Assembly (NCBI GenBank): GCA_963719485.1
Contig: OY970387.1
Location: forward strand, 4,526,001-4,590,000
Length of the DNA: 64,000 nucleotides
Reading direction: 5' to 3'
DNA from: Bog-473 sp963719485
GTDB lineage: Bacteria; Actinomycetota; Acidimicrobiia; Acidimicrobiales; RAAP-2
Numbering within the stretch: the stretch's first letter is position 1; each line of letters starts with the position of its first letter. This document shows, piece after piece, positions 34,364 to 42,926 of this stretch. Below the pieces are notes generated by a model. It had not been told where the DNA came from and did no database searches. It saw only the letters and a program-made list of their open reading frames with translations. A program made the position numbers and the translations under genes.

Positions 34364-35226
34364 TACTTGGTCGTCGTCGTGGACGAAGGTTTCGTCGTCG
34401 TCGTCGGCGGAGCCGTCGTGGTGGTGGACGCGGGATTCGACGTCGTGGTGGCGGAGGTCGGGGCGCTGGTGGGAGTGGTCGTGGCCCCAGGGAGGGTCGT
34501 GGTCGTCTCGGTCGGTGCCTGGTTGCCGGCCAGCACTTGCACCAGCGCAGTGATGGTGGAGGCGGGCGGCTTCGGCAGGGCGGTGCCTTCCGGTGCGAAC
34601 CCGACGGTGATGAGCTGGCGGTTAAGGAACTTGAGGTTGGCCGGCTTCAGCGTCGTGACGCCCCCGGTCTCTACCTCCTCGTTGTTCTTCCCGGTCTTGG
34701 TCGAGATCACCCAGGCGCGAGCCTGCACGACTCCGGCCTTGCCGGCGTCCGGCGTGCCGGCAGGGCACTTCTGGCCGTTCTTGTACTCAGGCGTGGTCGT
34801 GGTCGTGGTCGACGGGTACTTGAGGGTGGTGTTCGTGAGCGTCAGCCCGGTGTACCCCTGCGCGAACTTCCCCAGCGTGGCGTTGTTGCCCGCCTCGCCC
34901 GCCGTCTTCGGCGCAATGAGCAGGACGCCGCTCCCCGTCGTCGTCAGCCCGGTGGTCGCGGTCGTCGGGGAGGCGGCGAGCGCCGGCTCCATGGTCCCGC
35001 AGATGTCGGCTGCGAGGCCGGCGTGCCACGTCGTCCCCACCGTCGGCTCGACGACGGTGGGTGTCTTGTTGTAGTTGAACTTGGCTAGCGCGATCGACCC
35101 GATCCCGACGATGAGGATCACCACGAGCGCGGCGTACCAGTTCACCGGCATCTGCCCGCGGTAGGTGGTGCCACCGCCCGTTGCGGCGGCGCGTGCGACT
35201 GATTTACCCGAAGAGCTTCTCGCCAT
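34363..35226 (-). CDS. Membrane-anchored extracytoplasmic protein with Thr-rich tail, unknown function
   Basis: A 287-residue protein. It has a basic cytoplasmic N terminus (about 35 residues) and one membrane helix (NWYAALVVILIVGIGSIAL, about 30-50). An outer domain with two Cys that could pair follows (ADICGT, GQKCPAG). The last 50 residues are almost only Thr, Pro, Ala and Ser, ending in Thr-Lys runs, as in wall-spanning glycosylated linkers. I do not recognise the family. Its stop overlaps the ATG of the pyrophosphorylase (TAATG), so it is translationally coupled to sugar-nucleotide synthesis, which supports an envelope role. The start ATG 35226 is chosen; a TTG 4 codons earlier is possible. 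Confidence 0.75.
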   Translation of the reverse strand: MARSSSGKSVARAAATGGGTTYRGQMPVNWYAALVVILIVGIGSIALAKFNYNKTPTVVEPTVGTTWHAGLAADICGTMEPALAASPTTATTGLTTTGSGVLLIAPKTAGEAGNNATLGKFAQGYTGLTLTNTTLKYPSTTTTTTPEYKNGQKCPAGTPDAGKAGVVQARAWVISTKTGKNNEEVETGGVTTLKPANLKFLNRQLITVGFAPEGTALPKPPASTITALVQVLAGNQAPTETTTTLPGATTTPTSAPTSATTTSNPASTTTTAPPTTTTKPSSTTTTK

Positions 35227-35240
35227 GGCGGGTGGCAACC

Positions 35241-36014
35241 CTACAGCCTGGAGGGGTGCCCTTCGGCGGCAGGCGACGAGTGGAGCAGGTCACGGTAGAG
35301 GGCCGTCGTCTGGGGATGGAGGCAGTCCGTCGGGACCGGTTCCGCTATCCGGGATGCCGGCCGAGCGGCCTCTCCGGCCAGGGTCAGGAGCTGTGTCATG
35401 GCCGAGTGCAGGCGGACCCGGTTGCCCTGGGCTGCCGTGGCCGTCAAGAGGGCGCGGTAAAGGCGCTCGTCGTACGGGCTCACGTGGAGCGCCTGCCGCA
35501 CCATCCACTCCGCCTCGTCGGCACAACCGAGCGCGACGAACGCGTCGGAACCGCGTAAGGCAGTGCGCACGACCAGCGACTCGATCTCCGCCTCGGTACC
35601 GTCGAAGACGGCCCAATCCGTGCGCTGCAACCCTGTGAAGAGCGGGCCCCGGACGAGCCGCATGGCGTCGAGGAGACGGTGCGGGTCGTCCGATCCGGCC
35701 AGGGACGCGAACCGCTCGGCATCGGTCGTGACCGAGCTGCGGAGCCGGAGGTCGACGCCGCGGGGAAGGTGCAGCCCGCCGTCAGCCGCTCGACCCAGCG
35801 CCCGGCGGGCATCCGAAGCGGTCGAGTGCACGGTGGCGGGGGAAACCGGCCGCTCGGGCCAGATGGCCAGCGCCCACTCGGCGTGACGGACGCCCCGCCG
35901 GTGAAAGGCGAGATAGACGACGAGCTCGAGCGCGGCCGAGCGGTGAAACGGTCCGGCCGCGCCGCGCACGACCACCGGGCCGAGGAGAGCGACTTCGACG
36001 CCGTCGTGGGTCAC
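35241..36014 (-). CDS. BTAD-domain regulator (SARP/AfsR-like)
   Basis: A 257-residue protein. It starts with VEVALLGPVVVRGAAGPFHRSAALELVVYLAFHR, a winged-helix-like DNA-binding portion of the AfsR/SARP type. The bacterial transcriptional activation domain follows (RLVRGPLFTGL, then ADEAEWMVRQALHVSPYDERLYRALLTATAA). No ATPase or TPR extension is present. It may regulate the envelope genes downstream, from which it is separated by only 14 bases, implying one transcript. The start is GTG 36014. Confidence 0.85.
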   Translation of the reverse strand: MTHDGVEVALLGPVVVRGAAGPFHRSAALELVVYLAFHRRGVRHAEWALAIWPERPVSPATVHSTASDARRALGRAADGGLHLPRGVDLRLRSSVTTDAERFASLAGSDDPHRLLDAMRLVRGPLFTGLQRTDWAVFDGTEAEIESLVVRTALRGSDAFVALGCADEAEWMVRQALHVSPYDERLYRALLTATAAQGNRVRLHSAMTQLLTLAGEAARPASRIAEPVPTDCLHPQTTALYRDLLHSSPAAEGHPSRL

Positions 36015-36043
36015 GCGGGAGAACGGTCGGACCGCGGCCTCGG

Positions 36044-36117
36044 TGGGGGCGGAGGGATTCGAACCCTCACTGGGGACGGTTTAAGCGCCCTGCCTCTGCC
36101 TGTTGGGCTACGCCCCC
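36044..36117 (-). tRNA. tRNA with UAA anticodon (nominally Leu) and short variable loop
   Basis: A complete 74-base cloverleaf on the minus strand. The acceptor GGGGGCG pairs with CGCCCCC, D stem GCCC with AGGC (one mismatch), anticodon stem GGGCG with CGTCC, and T stem GAGGG with CCCTC around TTCGAAT. The anticodon loop is CTTAAAC, so positions 34-36 are TAA. The discriminator base is A and the CCA end is not encoded. A tRNA-Leu normally has a long variable arm of more than 10 bases, but here it is only 5 bases (CCAGT). Either this is an atypical UUA-reading tRNA or its identity is not Leu. Confidence 0.85.
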
Positions 36118-36185
36118 GGTGCACCATTCTTGACCCGCCCGGGCATCCTCGGGAGGATGCCATCAGGGTGCCGGGCGCGGCCCGC

Positions 36186-37757
36186 TTACCCAGGCACGCC
36201 CGACACGAGCGGGCGGTGCCGTTCCAGGACGGCCAGCTCCTCGTTACGCGGCGCATCCTCGAGCCTGGTGTCCGCACCGAAGATCATGGTGGCGCGATCG
36301 GCCGGATCCCATTGCGGCCAGCTGCCGATGCCGTCGTGACCGGGCTCGCCGGCGGCGGCGAAGGCGAGCCACGCCCGCTGCATCTGCGACGAGAGCTTCT
36401 GGACCGCCGGGCCGCCTCCCGAGAAGACCTGCACGACCGGCAGGTGGACCGCGCCGAAGACGAACGGCAACTCCAGGGCATGACAGGAGCCCAGGATCCC
36501 GCCGAACGCGGGTGACTCCCAATCGAACAGGTACACGTAGGCGCGTGAGCCCCGCGCCACATGGGCCGCGGCGAGTTGGAGGCTGGGCCAACGAAACACG
36601 ATGTCCGTCCCCGCGGCGACCCAGACGTCACTGGTTTCGACCGGCTCACCACGCGCCCGCCGGGCCGAACGGTAGGCATCGATCACCTCGACCCCGGACA
36701 TGTCGGGAACCGCGTTGCCGATCCAGCGCTCCACTCCGTCATCGTCGAGCGCCATGAGCGCGGGGTTGCCGAGGCCGAAGAGCGTCAGCTCGTCCCGGTT
36801 CGTCCCTATCAAGAGATCGATTCCGGCTGCGGCGCCCTTGGCCACGGCGGCCAGTGGGTCATCCGGCAGCAGGACGCCGTCGACGATCGGGAGGAATGGG
36901 AGCGGGATCATGCCGGGGTCTGGACGTCGCTTGCCCATCTCCTCCGTCGCGGCCACGAGTTCGGCCGCCGGCACACGTTCCAAAGCTTCTCTGCGACACG
37001 AACCGATCCCCAGCGCCGCGGCCAGCCGCTGCGCCGATCGTTCACCCTCATCGACGGTGTGCACGTGCACCCCGCCGCTCTGCACCACCGCGCGGCGGAA
37101 GAGGCCCGCGGCGGCCGGCGTCCCGAGCAGCGTGGCCACGCTGAAGGCTCCGGCCGACTCGCCGAAGATGGTGACGGAGCCGGGGTCACCGCCGAAGGCG
37201 GCGATGTTGTCCCGCACCCAGCGCAGCGCGGCGACTTGGTCGTGGATGCCCCAGTTGCCGAGCAGTCCGTCGGGATCGGCGAGGTCCCGATGACCCAGGA
37301 ACCCCAAGGCGCCGAGACGGTAATTGATGGTCACGACCACGGCGTCACCGTTCCGGACCAGGTTGCCGCCCCGGTAGAGGAAGACGGAGCCGCTTCCGGA
37401 CGTGAACCCTCCCCCGTGGATGAAGACCATCACCGGGCGGCCCTGACCCGGCTCCAACGTGGGTGCATCCGGCAGCTCGGGGGTCCAGACGTTGAGTGAC
37501 AGACAGTCCTCGCTGTGCGGTTCAGACGCTTCGGGGTCAGCCGGGCTCGTGATCCCAGGCACGGCGGCGGACTGCGGGGCGATCGGCCCGAAGGTCGACG
37601 CGTCGCGCACCTCTTCCCAACTCTCGGCATCCAACGGGGGGCGCCAGCGCAACGTGCCGACGGGTGCCCGGCCGTAGGGGATCCCGGAGAACGACCACAG
37701 GTCCTCCCGCCAAACGCCCCTGAGCCTTCCTTGGGTGACCGTCACGACGCCGTTCAC
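36186..37757 (-). CDS. Carboxylesterase type B
   Basis: A 523-residue alpha/beta hydrolase of the carboxylesterase/lipase B family. QGRLRGVWREDLWSFSGIPYG is the typical N terminus and VMVFIHGGGFTSGSG carries the oxyanion hole. The nucleophile is Ser in FGESAGAFSVATLL near residue 195 and the catalytic His is in SCHALELPFVFGAVH near residue 425. No signal peptide is seen, so it is probably cytoplasmic; it hydrolyses esters of unknown nature. GTG 37757 has TAGGGT 8 bases upstream, so the transcript may be leaderless. Confidence 0.93.
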   Translation of the reverse strand: MNGVVTVTQGRLRGVWREDLWSFSGIPYGRAPVGTLRWRPPLDAESWEEVRDASTFGPIAPQSAAVPGITSPADPEASEPHSEDCLSLNVWTPELPDAPTLEPGQGRPVMVFIHGGGFTSGSGSVFLYRGGNLVRNGDAVVVTINYRLGALGFLGHRDLADPDGLLGNWGIHDQVAALRWVRDNIAAFGGDPGSVTIFGESAGAFSVATLLGTPAAAGLFRRAVVQSGGVHVHTVDEGERSAQRLAAALGIGSCRREALERVPAAELVAATEEMGKRRPDPGMIPLPFLPIVDGVLLPDDPLAAVAKGAAAGIDLLIGTNRDELTLFGLGNPALMALDDDGVERWIGNAVPDMSGVEVIDAYRSARRARGEPVETSDVWVAAGTDIVFRWPSLQLAAAHVARGSRAYVYLFDWESPAFGGILGSCHALELPFVFGAVHLPVVQVFSGGGPAVQKLSSQMQRAWLAFAAAGEPGHDGIGSWPQWDPADRATMIFGADTRLEDAPRNEELAVLERHRPLVSGVPG

Positions 37758-37765
37758 GCACGAGC

Positions 37766-37771
37766 ACCCTA
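37766..37771 (-). promoter_or_regulatory. -10 element (TAGGGT) of the carboxylesterase gene
   Basis: Minus-strand TAGGGT, 8 bases, then GTG 37757. It is one of two outward-facing TANNNT elements in the 135-base spacer shared with the NlpC/P60 gene. Confidence 0.4.
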
Positions 37772-37878
37772 TGGAGGCAAAGCCGATTGGTCAATCGGGC
37801 GGATGGTGAACGTCACGCGAACTCTGACTGCAACCGGACAGAAACGCGGGCATGCCTCTTTCGCCACCATGTAGCCGT

Positions 37879-37884
37879 TACGCT
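37879..37884 (+). promoter_or_regulatory. -10 element (TACGCT) of the NlpC/P60 gene
   Basis: TACGCT, 8 bases, then GTG 37893, with no ribosome site between them. Confidence 0.4.
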
Positions 37885-37892
37885 GGTGCGCC

Positions 37893-39161
37893 GTGGATGC
37901 AGTGAATGGTCGGAGCACTGTCCGCAGGCGGGCTCCCTTTCTCAGGGTCACCATGGTGGTCGCGGTGCTCGGCACGTTGCTGTCGGTCGCCACTGTCGCG
38001 AGCGCGGGTGCGACGACGTCGACGACGTTGCCCGGCCCCGCCCCGAACCAGTCGCAGATCAACGCAACACAATCGCAGGTCAGCCAGATCGAGTCCACAC
38101 TCGCGCAGGAGGAACAGCAGACCTCCATCCTCGACGACAAGTACAACACGGCACAGCAGAATCTGCAGGACGCGCAGACGGCATTGCAGACCATCGCTGC
38201 GAATTTGACGCGCGCGCGGTCGGAAGTCGACGTCGACCGGCGCCTCGTGGCGAGGGATGCGGTTGCTGCATACGTGCACGGCACTCCGCAAACCGGTTTT
38301 GCCTCCTACTTCTCCTCGTCAGCAAACCAGACGATGGCGCGCAACCAGTACACCAACCAGATCGTCGGCAATCTGACCAGGGACGAGACAGCACTGCTGC
38401 AGTCCGAGACGCAATTGCAGGCCCAGCAGACGGCGCAGCAATCGGAGGCGGCGCAGGCCCAATCGGAGGCGGCGCAGGCCAAAGCACTCGCGCAAGCCAA
38501 CGAGCAGGAAGCGGCCGCGACCAAGGCGACCTTGAACCAGGTACAGGGCCAGCTGGCCCAGGAAGTCGCGCAGGCGGCCATCCAAGAGGCGCAGCAGGAA
38601 GCAGCGGCAGCGGCGGCGGCGCGCACCGCGGCGGCAAAACAAGCGGCCGCGGCCGCGGCCGCCACGGCGGCGACCGTTGCCGGAGCAGTCGGCGGATCTG
38701 CCAGCGGTGCGGCCGCAACGACCGCGGCCAACCAGGCCGGGGCCCCGGTGGGGCCGGTCGGCGGATCTTCCCAGGGCGGAAGCGGTGGCATGGCCGCCGT
38801 GCAGGCCGCGGTGTCCCAGTTGGGTGTGCCCTACGTCTTCGGCGGCGAGCAGCCAGGGGTGGGCTTCGACTGCTCGGGGCTCGTGCAGTGGGCGTGGGGC
38901 CAGGCCGGCGTGTCGATACCGAGGACGACCGAGACGCAGTGGCCGGCGCTGCCGCACGTGTCACTCGATGCGCTCCAGCCCGGGGACCTGCTCTTCTACC
39001 AGAATCTCGACAACGACGGCGGCTTGGTCGACCACGTGGTCATGTACACCGGCTCGGGTCCCTACGGGACCGACACGGTGATTCAGGCACCGTTCACGGG
39101 ATCGACCGTGTCCTACTCGCCCATCTACACCCAGGACCTGATCGGGGCGGCCCGTCCGTAG
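37893..39161 (+). CDS. NlpC/P60 peptidoglycan endopeptidase with coiled coil (RipA-like)
   Basis: A 422-residue secreted cell-wall hydrolase. In order: signal peptide (hydrophobic core VVAVLGTLLSVATVASAGA, about 17-37), a long Gln/Ala-rich coiled coil (about 50-235) that in relatives keeps the enzyme inactive, a Gly/Ala linker, and a C-terminal NlpC/P60 domain (about 305-422). Catalytic Cys is in GFDCSGLVQWAWG and His in DHVVMYTG. It should cut D-Glu-meso-DAP bonds for cell separation. A 21-base unit is tandemly repeated at 38440-38481 inside the coiled coil (QSEAAQA twice). The start GTG 37893 is chosen from the upstream TACGCT and signal-peptide length. Confidence 0.92.
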   Translation: MDAVNGRSTVRRRAPFLRVTMVVAVLGTLLSVATVASAGATTSTTLPGPAPNQSQINATQSQVSQIESTLAQEEQQTSILDDKYNTAQQNLQDAQTALQTIAANLTRARSEVDVDRRLVARDAVAAYVHGTPQTGFASYFSSSANQTMARNQYTNQIVGNLTRDETALLQSETQLQAQQTAQQSEAAQAQSEAAQAKALAQANEQEAAATKATLNQVQGQLAQEVAQAAIQEAQQEAAAAAAARTAAAKQAAAAAAATAATVAGAVGGSASGAAATTAANQAGAPVGPVGGSSQGGSGGMAAVQAAVSQLGVPYVFGGEQPGVGFDCSGLVQWAWGQAGVSIPRTTETQWPALPHVSLDALQPGDLLFYQNLDNDGGLVDHVVMYTGSGPYGTDTVIQAPFTGSTVSYSPIYTQDLIGAARP

Positions 39162-39197
39162 ATCCGCCGTGCAGGATCCTGCCGCCCAGGTGATCGG

Positions 39198-39203
39198 TAC
39201 GAT
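39198..39203 (+). promoter_or_regulatory. -10 element (TACGAT), leaderless promoter of the PlsC-SDR unit
   Basis: TACGAT, 6 bases, then ATG 39210. No Shine-Dalgarno sequence precedes the ATG. Confidence 0.5.
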
Positions 39204-39209
39204 GGCCCG

Positions 39210-40091
39210 ATGGCCAACGGGCGCCAGGTTGTCGGTGAGAAGAATCGATCGACGGCCGTCGTCCCGATCCGTATCGCAGCCGAGCACACCGAGGACCTCG
39301 ACGATCCCCGGCTGTCCGACGTCGACGAGTGGGGTCGATCGGAACGGACGCGGGCGCTGGCGCGAGCGATCTACGAACCCGTCTATTCCAAGTGGTTCCG
39401 CACGCAATGGGAGGGGCTCGAGAAGATCCCGTCCGATGGCGGCGCGCTGCTCGTCGCCAACCACGCCGGAGCCATCCCCTCGGACGCGCCGGTCATCATG
39501 CATGGAATTGAGAAGGAGCTCGGACGCCCGGTCTACGGGTTGGCCGACTACTTCTTCCGGACCATTCCCGTCGTCGGGACCCTCTGGGCACGCTCGGGCG
39601 GCGTCTCGGCCCGTCCCGCCAATGCCTACCGGCTCCTGAAGGAGCAGCGCCAGCTCGCACTGGTCTTCCCCGAAGGAACGAAAGGGACATCCAAATCCTT
39701 CACGGACCGTTATCAATTGCGCCGGTTCGGGCGCGGCGGTTTCGTTGAGATTGCCATGCGGGCCGGTGTCCCCGTCATCCCCATCGCCGTCGTCGGCGCA
39801 GAAGAGGCGATGCCGGTCGTGATGCGCCTTCCCACCCTGGCCCGCGCGCTCGGGATTCCCTATTTCCCGATCACCGCCAACGTGCTGGCGATGGGCCCGC
39901 TCGGTGTCGTCACACCGTTCCCAGCCAAGATCAAGCTGCGTGTGCTGAATCCGGTGTATTTCGACGTCCCTGCGGACCAGGACCGGTACTCGAAGAGCCG
40001 GATCATGGAGGAGTCCGAGCGCATCCGTTCCCAGCTCCAGGAGTCGGTCTACGACATGCTGCGCGACCGGCGCAGCGTCTGGTTCGGGTGA
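39210..40091 (+). CDS. PlsC-like lysophospholipid/glycerolphosphate acyltransferase
   Basis: A 293-residue acyltransferase. The catalytic NHxxxxD motif is NHAGAIPSD near residue 90 and the glycerol-phosphate-binding motif is FPEGTKGTSK near residue 155. VPVIPIAVVGAEEAMP is motif IV. No clear membrane helix is seen; the enzyme probably lies at the membrane surface and moves an acyl chain from acyl-CoA or ACP to a lysolipid. It is followed after 7 bases by an SDR gene, a pairing seen in other actinobacteria. Confidence 0.9.
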   Translation: MANGRQVVGEKNRSTAVVPIRIAAEHTEDLDDPRLSDVDEWGRSERTRALARAIYEPVYSKWFRTQWEGLEKIPSDGGALLVANHAGAIPSDAPVIMHGIEKELGRPVYGLADYFFRTIPVVGTLWARSGGVSARPANAYRLLKEQRQLALVFPEGTKGTSKSFTDRYQLRRFGRGGFVEIAMRAGVPVIPIAVVGAEEAMPVVMRLPTLARALGIPYFPITANVLAMGPLGVVTPFPAKIKLRVLNPVYFDVPADQDRYSKSRIMEESERIRSQLQESVYDMLRDRRSVWFG

Positions 40092-40098
40092 GGACCCG

Positions 40099-41139
40099 AT
40101 GAGCCGGCGGGTCCTCGTCACGGGAGCTGACACCTTCTGGGGCGGCCGCATGGTCCAGGCCCTCGAGGCCGATCCGGGCATGGACGTGATCCTGGGGATG
40201 GGCACCCGGGCGCCGTCGGTCCCCTTCGAGCGGGCCGAGTTCGTCCGGGCCGACCAGACCTACTCCATCATGAACCGGATCGTGAAGGCGACCCAGGTCG
40301 ACACCATCCTCCACACGTTCATGATCACGAACTCCTCCTCGGTGCCGAGCCGGGCCATGCACGAGATCAATGTCATCGGCACAATGAATCTCCTGGCGGC
40401 AGCGGGAGCCGCCGGCTCCTCGGTGCGCCACATCGTGGTCAAGTCCTCAACCTTGGTCTACGGCTCCGCTGCCAGCGACCCGAACACATTCCTGGAGGAC
40501 ACCCCGAGGACCAGCCCGGTGAAGAACAGCGTGGAGCGGGCGCTCGTCGAAGCCGACGGGCTCATGCGCGACTTCGCTGAGGACAACCCCGGCACCCTGG
40601 TGACCGTGCTCCGTTTTGCCAACGTCCTCGGCGAGCACCTGAGCACTCCCATCAGCCGGAATCTCTCGCGGCCTGTCTGCCCGGCCATCTTCGGCTTCGA
40701 CCCGCTTCTCCAGTTCATCGAAGAGAACGACGTGGTGCGCGCCCTTCTCCACGTGACCCAGGGCGGCATTCCTGGCCTCTACAACGTGGCCGCCGACGGG
40801 CGGCTCCCCTGGAGCGAGGTGGCGGCCATCTGCGGGACGCGGCTCGTCCCTCTCTCACCGTTCAGTCCGCTGAAGATCCGGCCGGTGGCCCGGTTGTTCG
40901 ACCTCCCCCCGGAGCTGGAGGATCTCCTGCGCTACGGACGCGGGGTCGACACCAGACGGTTCACCGGCACCGGGTTCACCTACAACGCCACCAGCGCGGG
41001 GGCCGTGCAGACATTCATCCGGGCCTTACGGCTGCGCCGACAAGCCGGCAGGGAGCCGACCTCGTACACCTACGAGCACGATGTGGAGCAGTTCTTCCGG
41101 CACTCGCCCTCGGTCGTGGGCGGCGGCGACAACAGCTGA
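40099..41139 (+). CDS. NAD-dependent epimerase/dehydratase family protein (extended SDR)
   Basis: A 346-residue extended SDR. It opens with RRVLVTGADTFWGGRMVQAL, an altered glycine motif (GADTFWGG) characteristic of the subgroup paired with PlsC-like acyltransferases. The Ser is in VVKSSTLVYGSA, while the usual YxxxK is replaced by a region around PVKNSVERALVEADG without an obvious Tyr, so catalysis in the classical way is doubtful. A role as lipid-modifying or NAD-binding partner of the acyltransferase is inferred. It contains a rare TTA codon near 41026. It converges on the GNAT gene. Confidence 0.82.
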   Translation: MSRRVLVTGADTFWGGRMVQALEADPGMDVILGMGTRAPSVPFERAEFVRADQTYSIMNRIVKATQVDTILHTFMITNSSSVPSRAMHEINVIGTMNLLAAAGAAGSSVRHIVVKSSTLVYGSAASDPNTFLEDTPRTSPVKNSVERALVEADGLMRDFAEDNPGTLVTVLRFANVLGEHLSTPISRNLSRPVCPAIFGFDPLLQFIEENDVVRALLHVTQGGIPGLYNVAADGRLPWSEVAAICGTRLVPLSPFSPLKIRPVARLFDLPPELEDLLRYGRGVDTRRFTGTGFTYNATSAGAVQTFIRALRLRRQAGREPTSYTYEHDVEQFFRHSPSVVGGGDNS

Positions 41140-41143
41140 CCCA

Positions 41144-41764
41144 TCAACCCTCCAGCCACTCCTCCGCAAGCTCGCGTTCACGTCCGGCCCATTCCTCCGC
41201 CGTCATGGCGTAGCGCACGTGGTCCTCCCACACACCGTCGATCTCGAGGAAGCGCAGGGCGACGCCTTCTTCCCGGATGCCGAGCTTCTCGACCACCCGT
41301 CGGCTGGCCAGATTGCGGGGGATGATGGAGATCTCCACTCTGTGGAGGGAGATCGCTTCGAACGCGAAGCGCAGGGTCACCACAACCGCTTCGGGTACCA
41401 GGCCTCGTCCCGCCAGCGCCTCGTCGACCCAGTAGCCGATGAACGCACTCTGGAACGGGCCGCGCTGAATGGAGGAAAGCGTCACCTCACCGGCGAATCG
41501 CTCACCCACGAAGATCCCGAAGCCATAGCCGGTGCCGAGGTGCCGCTCGCGCTCTCTGATGCCACAGCGCGCCGCGAAGCTGGGCCGATCTTCGGAGGGG
41601 ACGGGGGCGCCCTTGGGCCGGGGCTCCCACCGCAACAACCAGTCGGCACACCTCGTGCGGACCTCGTGCCAGGCGGGAAAGTCGTTCTCCGTCAGGGAAC
41701 GCAACAGCACCCGTTTCCCCCGGAGCTCCAGGGGTGCGTGACGCACCGCCCTGGCCGCACTCAT
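41144..41764 (-). CDS. GNAT family N-acetyltransferase (RimJ/RimL-like)
   Basis: A 206-residue GNAT protein. LRGKRVLLRSLTENDFPAWHEV opens a RimJ/RimL-type domain. FIGYWVDEALAGRGLVPEAVV holds the acetyl-CoA pyrophosphate-binding loop, and RVEISIIPRNLASRRVVEKLG is typical of ribosomal-protein or amino-group acetyltransferases. The substrate is unknown. ATG 41764 overlaps the stop of the aminotransferase (ATGA), so the two are coupled. Confidence 0.9.
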   Translation of the reverse strand: MSAARAVRHAPLELRGKRVLLRSLTENDFPAWHEVRTRCADWLLRWEPRPKGAPVPSEDRPSFAARCGIRERERHLGTGYGFGIFVGERFAGEVTLSSIQRGPFQSAFIGYWVDEALAGRGLVPEAVVVTLRFAFEAISLHRVEISIIPRNLASRRVVEKLGIREEGVALRFLEIDGVWEDHVRYAMTAEEWAGRERELAEEWLEG

Positions 41765-42849
41765 CTTCCGAGCACCTCCTTCAGCGCGCCCAGAAGGGCG
41801 ATGACGTTCCGCTTACGCGCGGTGTGGCCCATGCAGCCGATGCGCCAGATCTGTCCGGCCAGCTGGCCGGCGCCGGCGCCGATCTCAATCCCGTACGAGG
41901 ACAGGAGGATCCGGCGGACCGCCGCCTCGTCGACGCCGGCGGGGACCCGGACCGTCGTGAGCTGGGGGAGACGGTGGTCGGCGGCGACGAGGAGCTCCAG
42001 CCCGAGCTCGACCAGGCCGTCCTGCAACAAGCGGCCGCATTCGGCGTGGCGCTGCCAGGCCGCGTCCAGTCCCTCGTCGAGCAGCGCACCGAGCCCGGCG
42101 TGGAGCGCCGCCACCATCGTCACCGGTGCGGTGTGGTGGTACACGCGAGCGCCGCCGGCACTGTCGTTGACGTAGCGCGCCAGGAGGTTGAGGTCCAGGT
42201 ACCAGCTCGACGGCCGCTCCACGATCCGCTCCGACGCCCGCCCGGAAACCGTGAGGGGTGCGAGGCCAGGCGGGACCCCCAGGCACTTCTGGGTGCCGCT
42301 GTAGGCGAGGTCGACCGCCCACTCGTCCAGGGCGACCTCGATCCCGCCCAGCGACGTCACCATGTCCACCAGCAGCAGTGCGTCGCCCTTGCCCCTCCCC
42401 AACGGTTCGATGTCGTTCCGCACGCCGGTCGAGGTCTCGGCGTGGACGACCGCGATCAGCGCCGGCGCCGGGTGGGCCGACAGGAGGCGGTCCGGGTCCA
42501 CGGGCTCGCCCCATTCGGCGTCGACGCGGACGACGTCGGCGCCGTGACGGGACGCCACCTCGCACATTCGCTCCCCGAAGACGCCATTGACGCCGACCAC
42601 GACGGGGTCGCCGGGCCGGACGAAGTTGACGAAGGACGCCTCCATGCCGGCCGAGCCTGTTCCGCTGACGGGAAGCGTCAGCGCGTTCGAGGTGGCGAAG
42701 ACCCGGCGTAGCCGGTCATTGGTGCAGTCGAGCAGCGCCAGGAACTGCGGATCGAGGTGACCGAGCACCGGACCGGCCAACGCCATGATGACTTCCGGGT
42801 ACGGATTCGAAGGCCCCGGTCCCATGAGGAGGCGGTCGGATATCGCCAT
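41761..42849 (-). CDS. Class V aminotransferase (alanine-/serine-glyoxylate aminotransferase family)
   Basis: A 362-residue PLP enzyme. LLMGPGPSNPYPEVIMAL is the family N terminus. SGTGSAGMEASFVNFV binds the cofactor phosphate, VDMVTSLGGIEV carries the Asp that contacts the pyridine nitrogen, and the Schiff-base Lys is in YSGTQKCLGVPPGLAP. It transfers amino groups between glyoxylate or similar acceptors and alanine or serine; the precise pair is not determined. It is the first gene of a unit with the GNAT. Confidence 0.92.
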   Translation of the reverse strand: MAISDRLLMGPGPSNPYPEVIMALAGPVLGHLDPQFLALLDCTNDRLRRVFATSNALTLPVSGTGSAGMEASFVNFVRPGDPVVVGVNGVFGERMCEVASRHGADVVRVDAEWGEPVDPDRLLSAHPAPALIAVVHAETSTGVRNDIEPLGRGKGDALLLVDMVTSLGGIEVALDEWAVDLAYSGTQKCLGVPPGLAPLTVSGRASERIVERPSSWYLDLNLLARYVNDSAGGARVYHHTAPVTMVAALHAGLGALLDEGLDAAWQRHAECGRLLQDGLVELGLELLVAADHRLPQLTTVRVPAGVDEAAVRRILLSSYGIEIGAGAGQLAGQIWRIGCMGHTARKRNVIALLGALKEVLGR

Positions 42850-42914
42850 GGGCGAATCGTGACAGGTCCACGCTCACCTGCGCCAACGGGCCGGGCGGCC
42901 CGGCGTGGGTCCGG

Positions 42915-42920
42915 TAGATT
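42915..42920 (+). promoter_or_regulatory. -10 element (TAGATT), leaderless promoter of the glycan cluster
   Basis: TAGATT, 6 bases, then GTG 42927, the first gene of the 42.9-46 kb glycosyltransferase run. No ribosome site is present. Confidence 0.5.
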
Positions 42921-42926
42921 GCCAGG

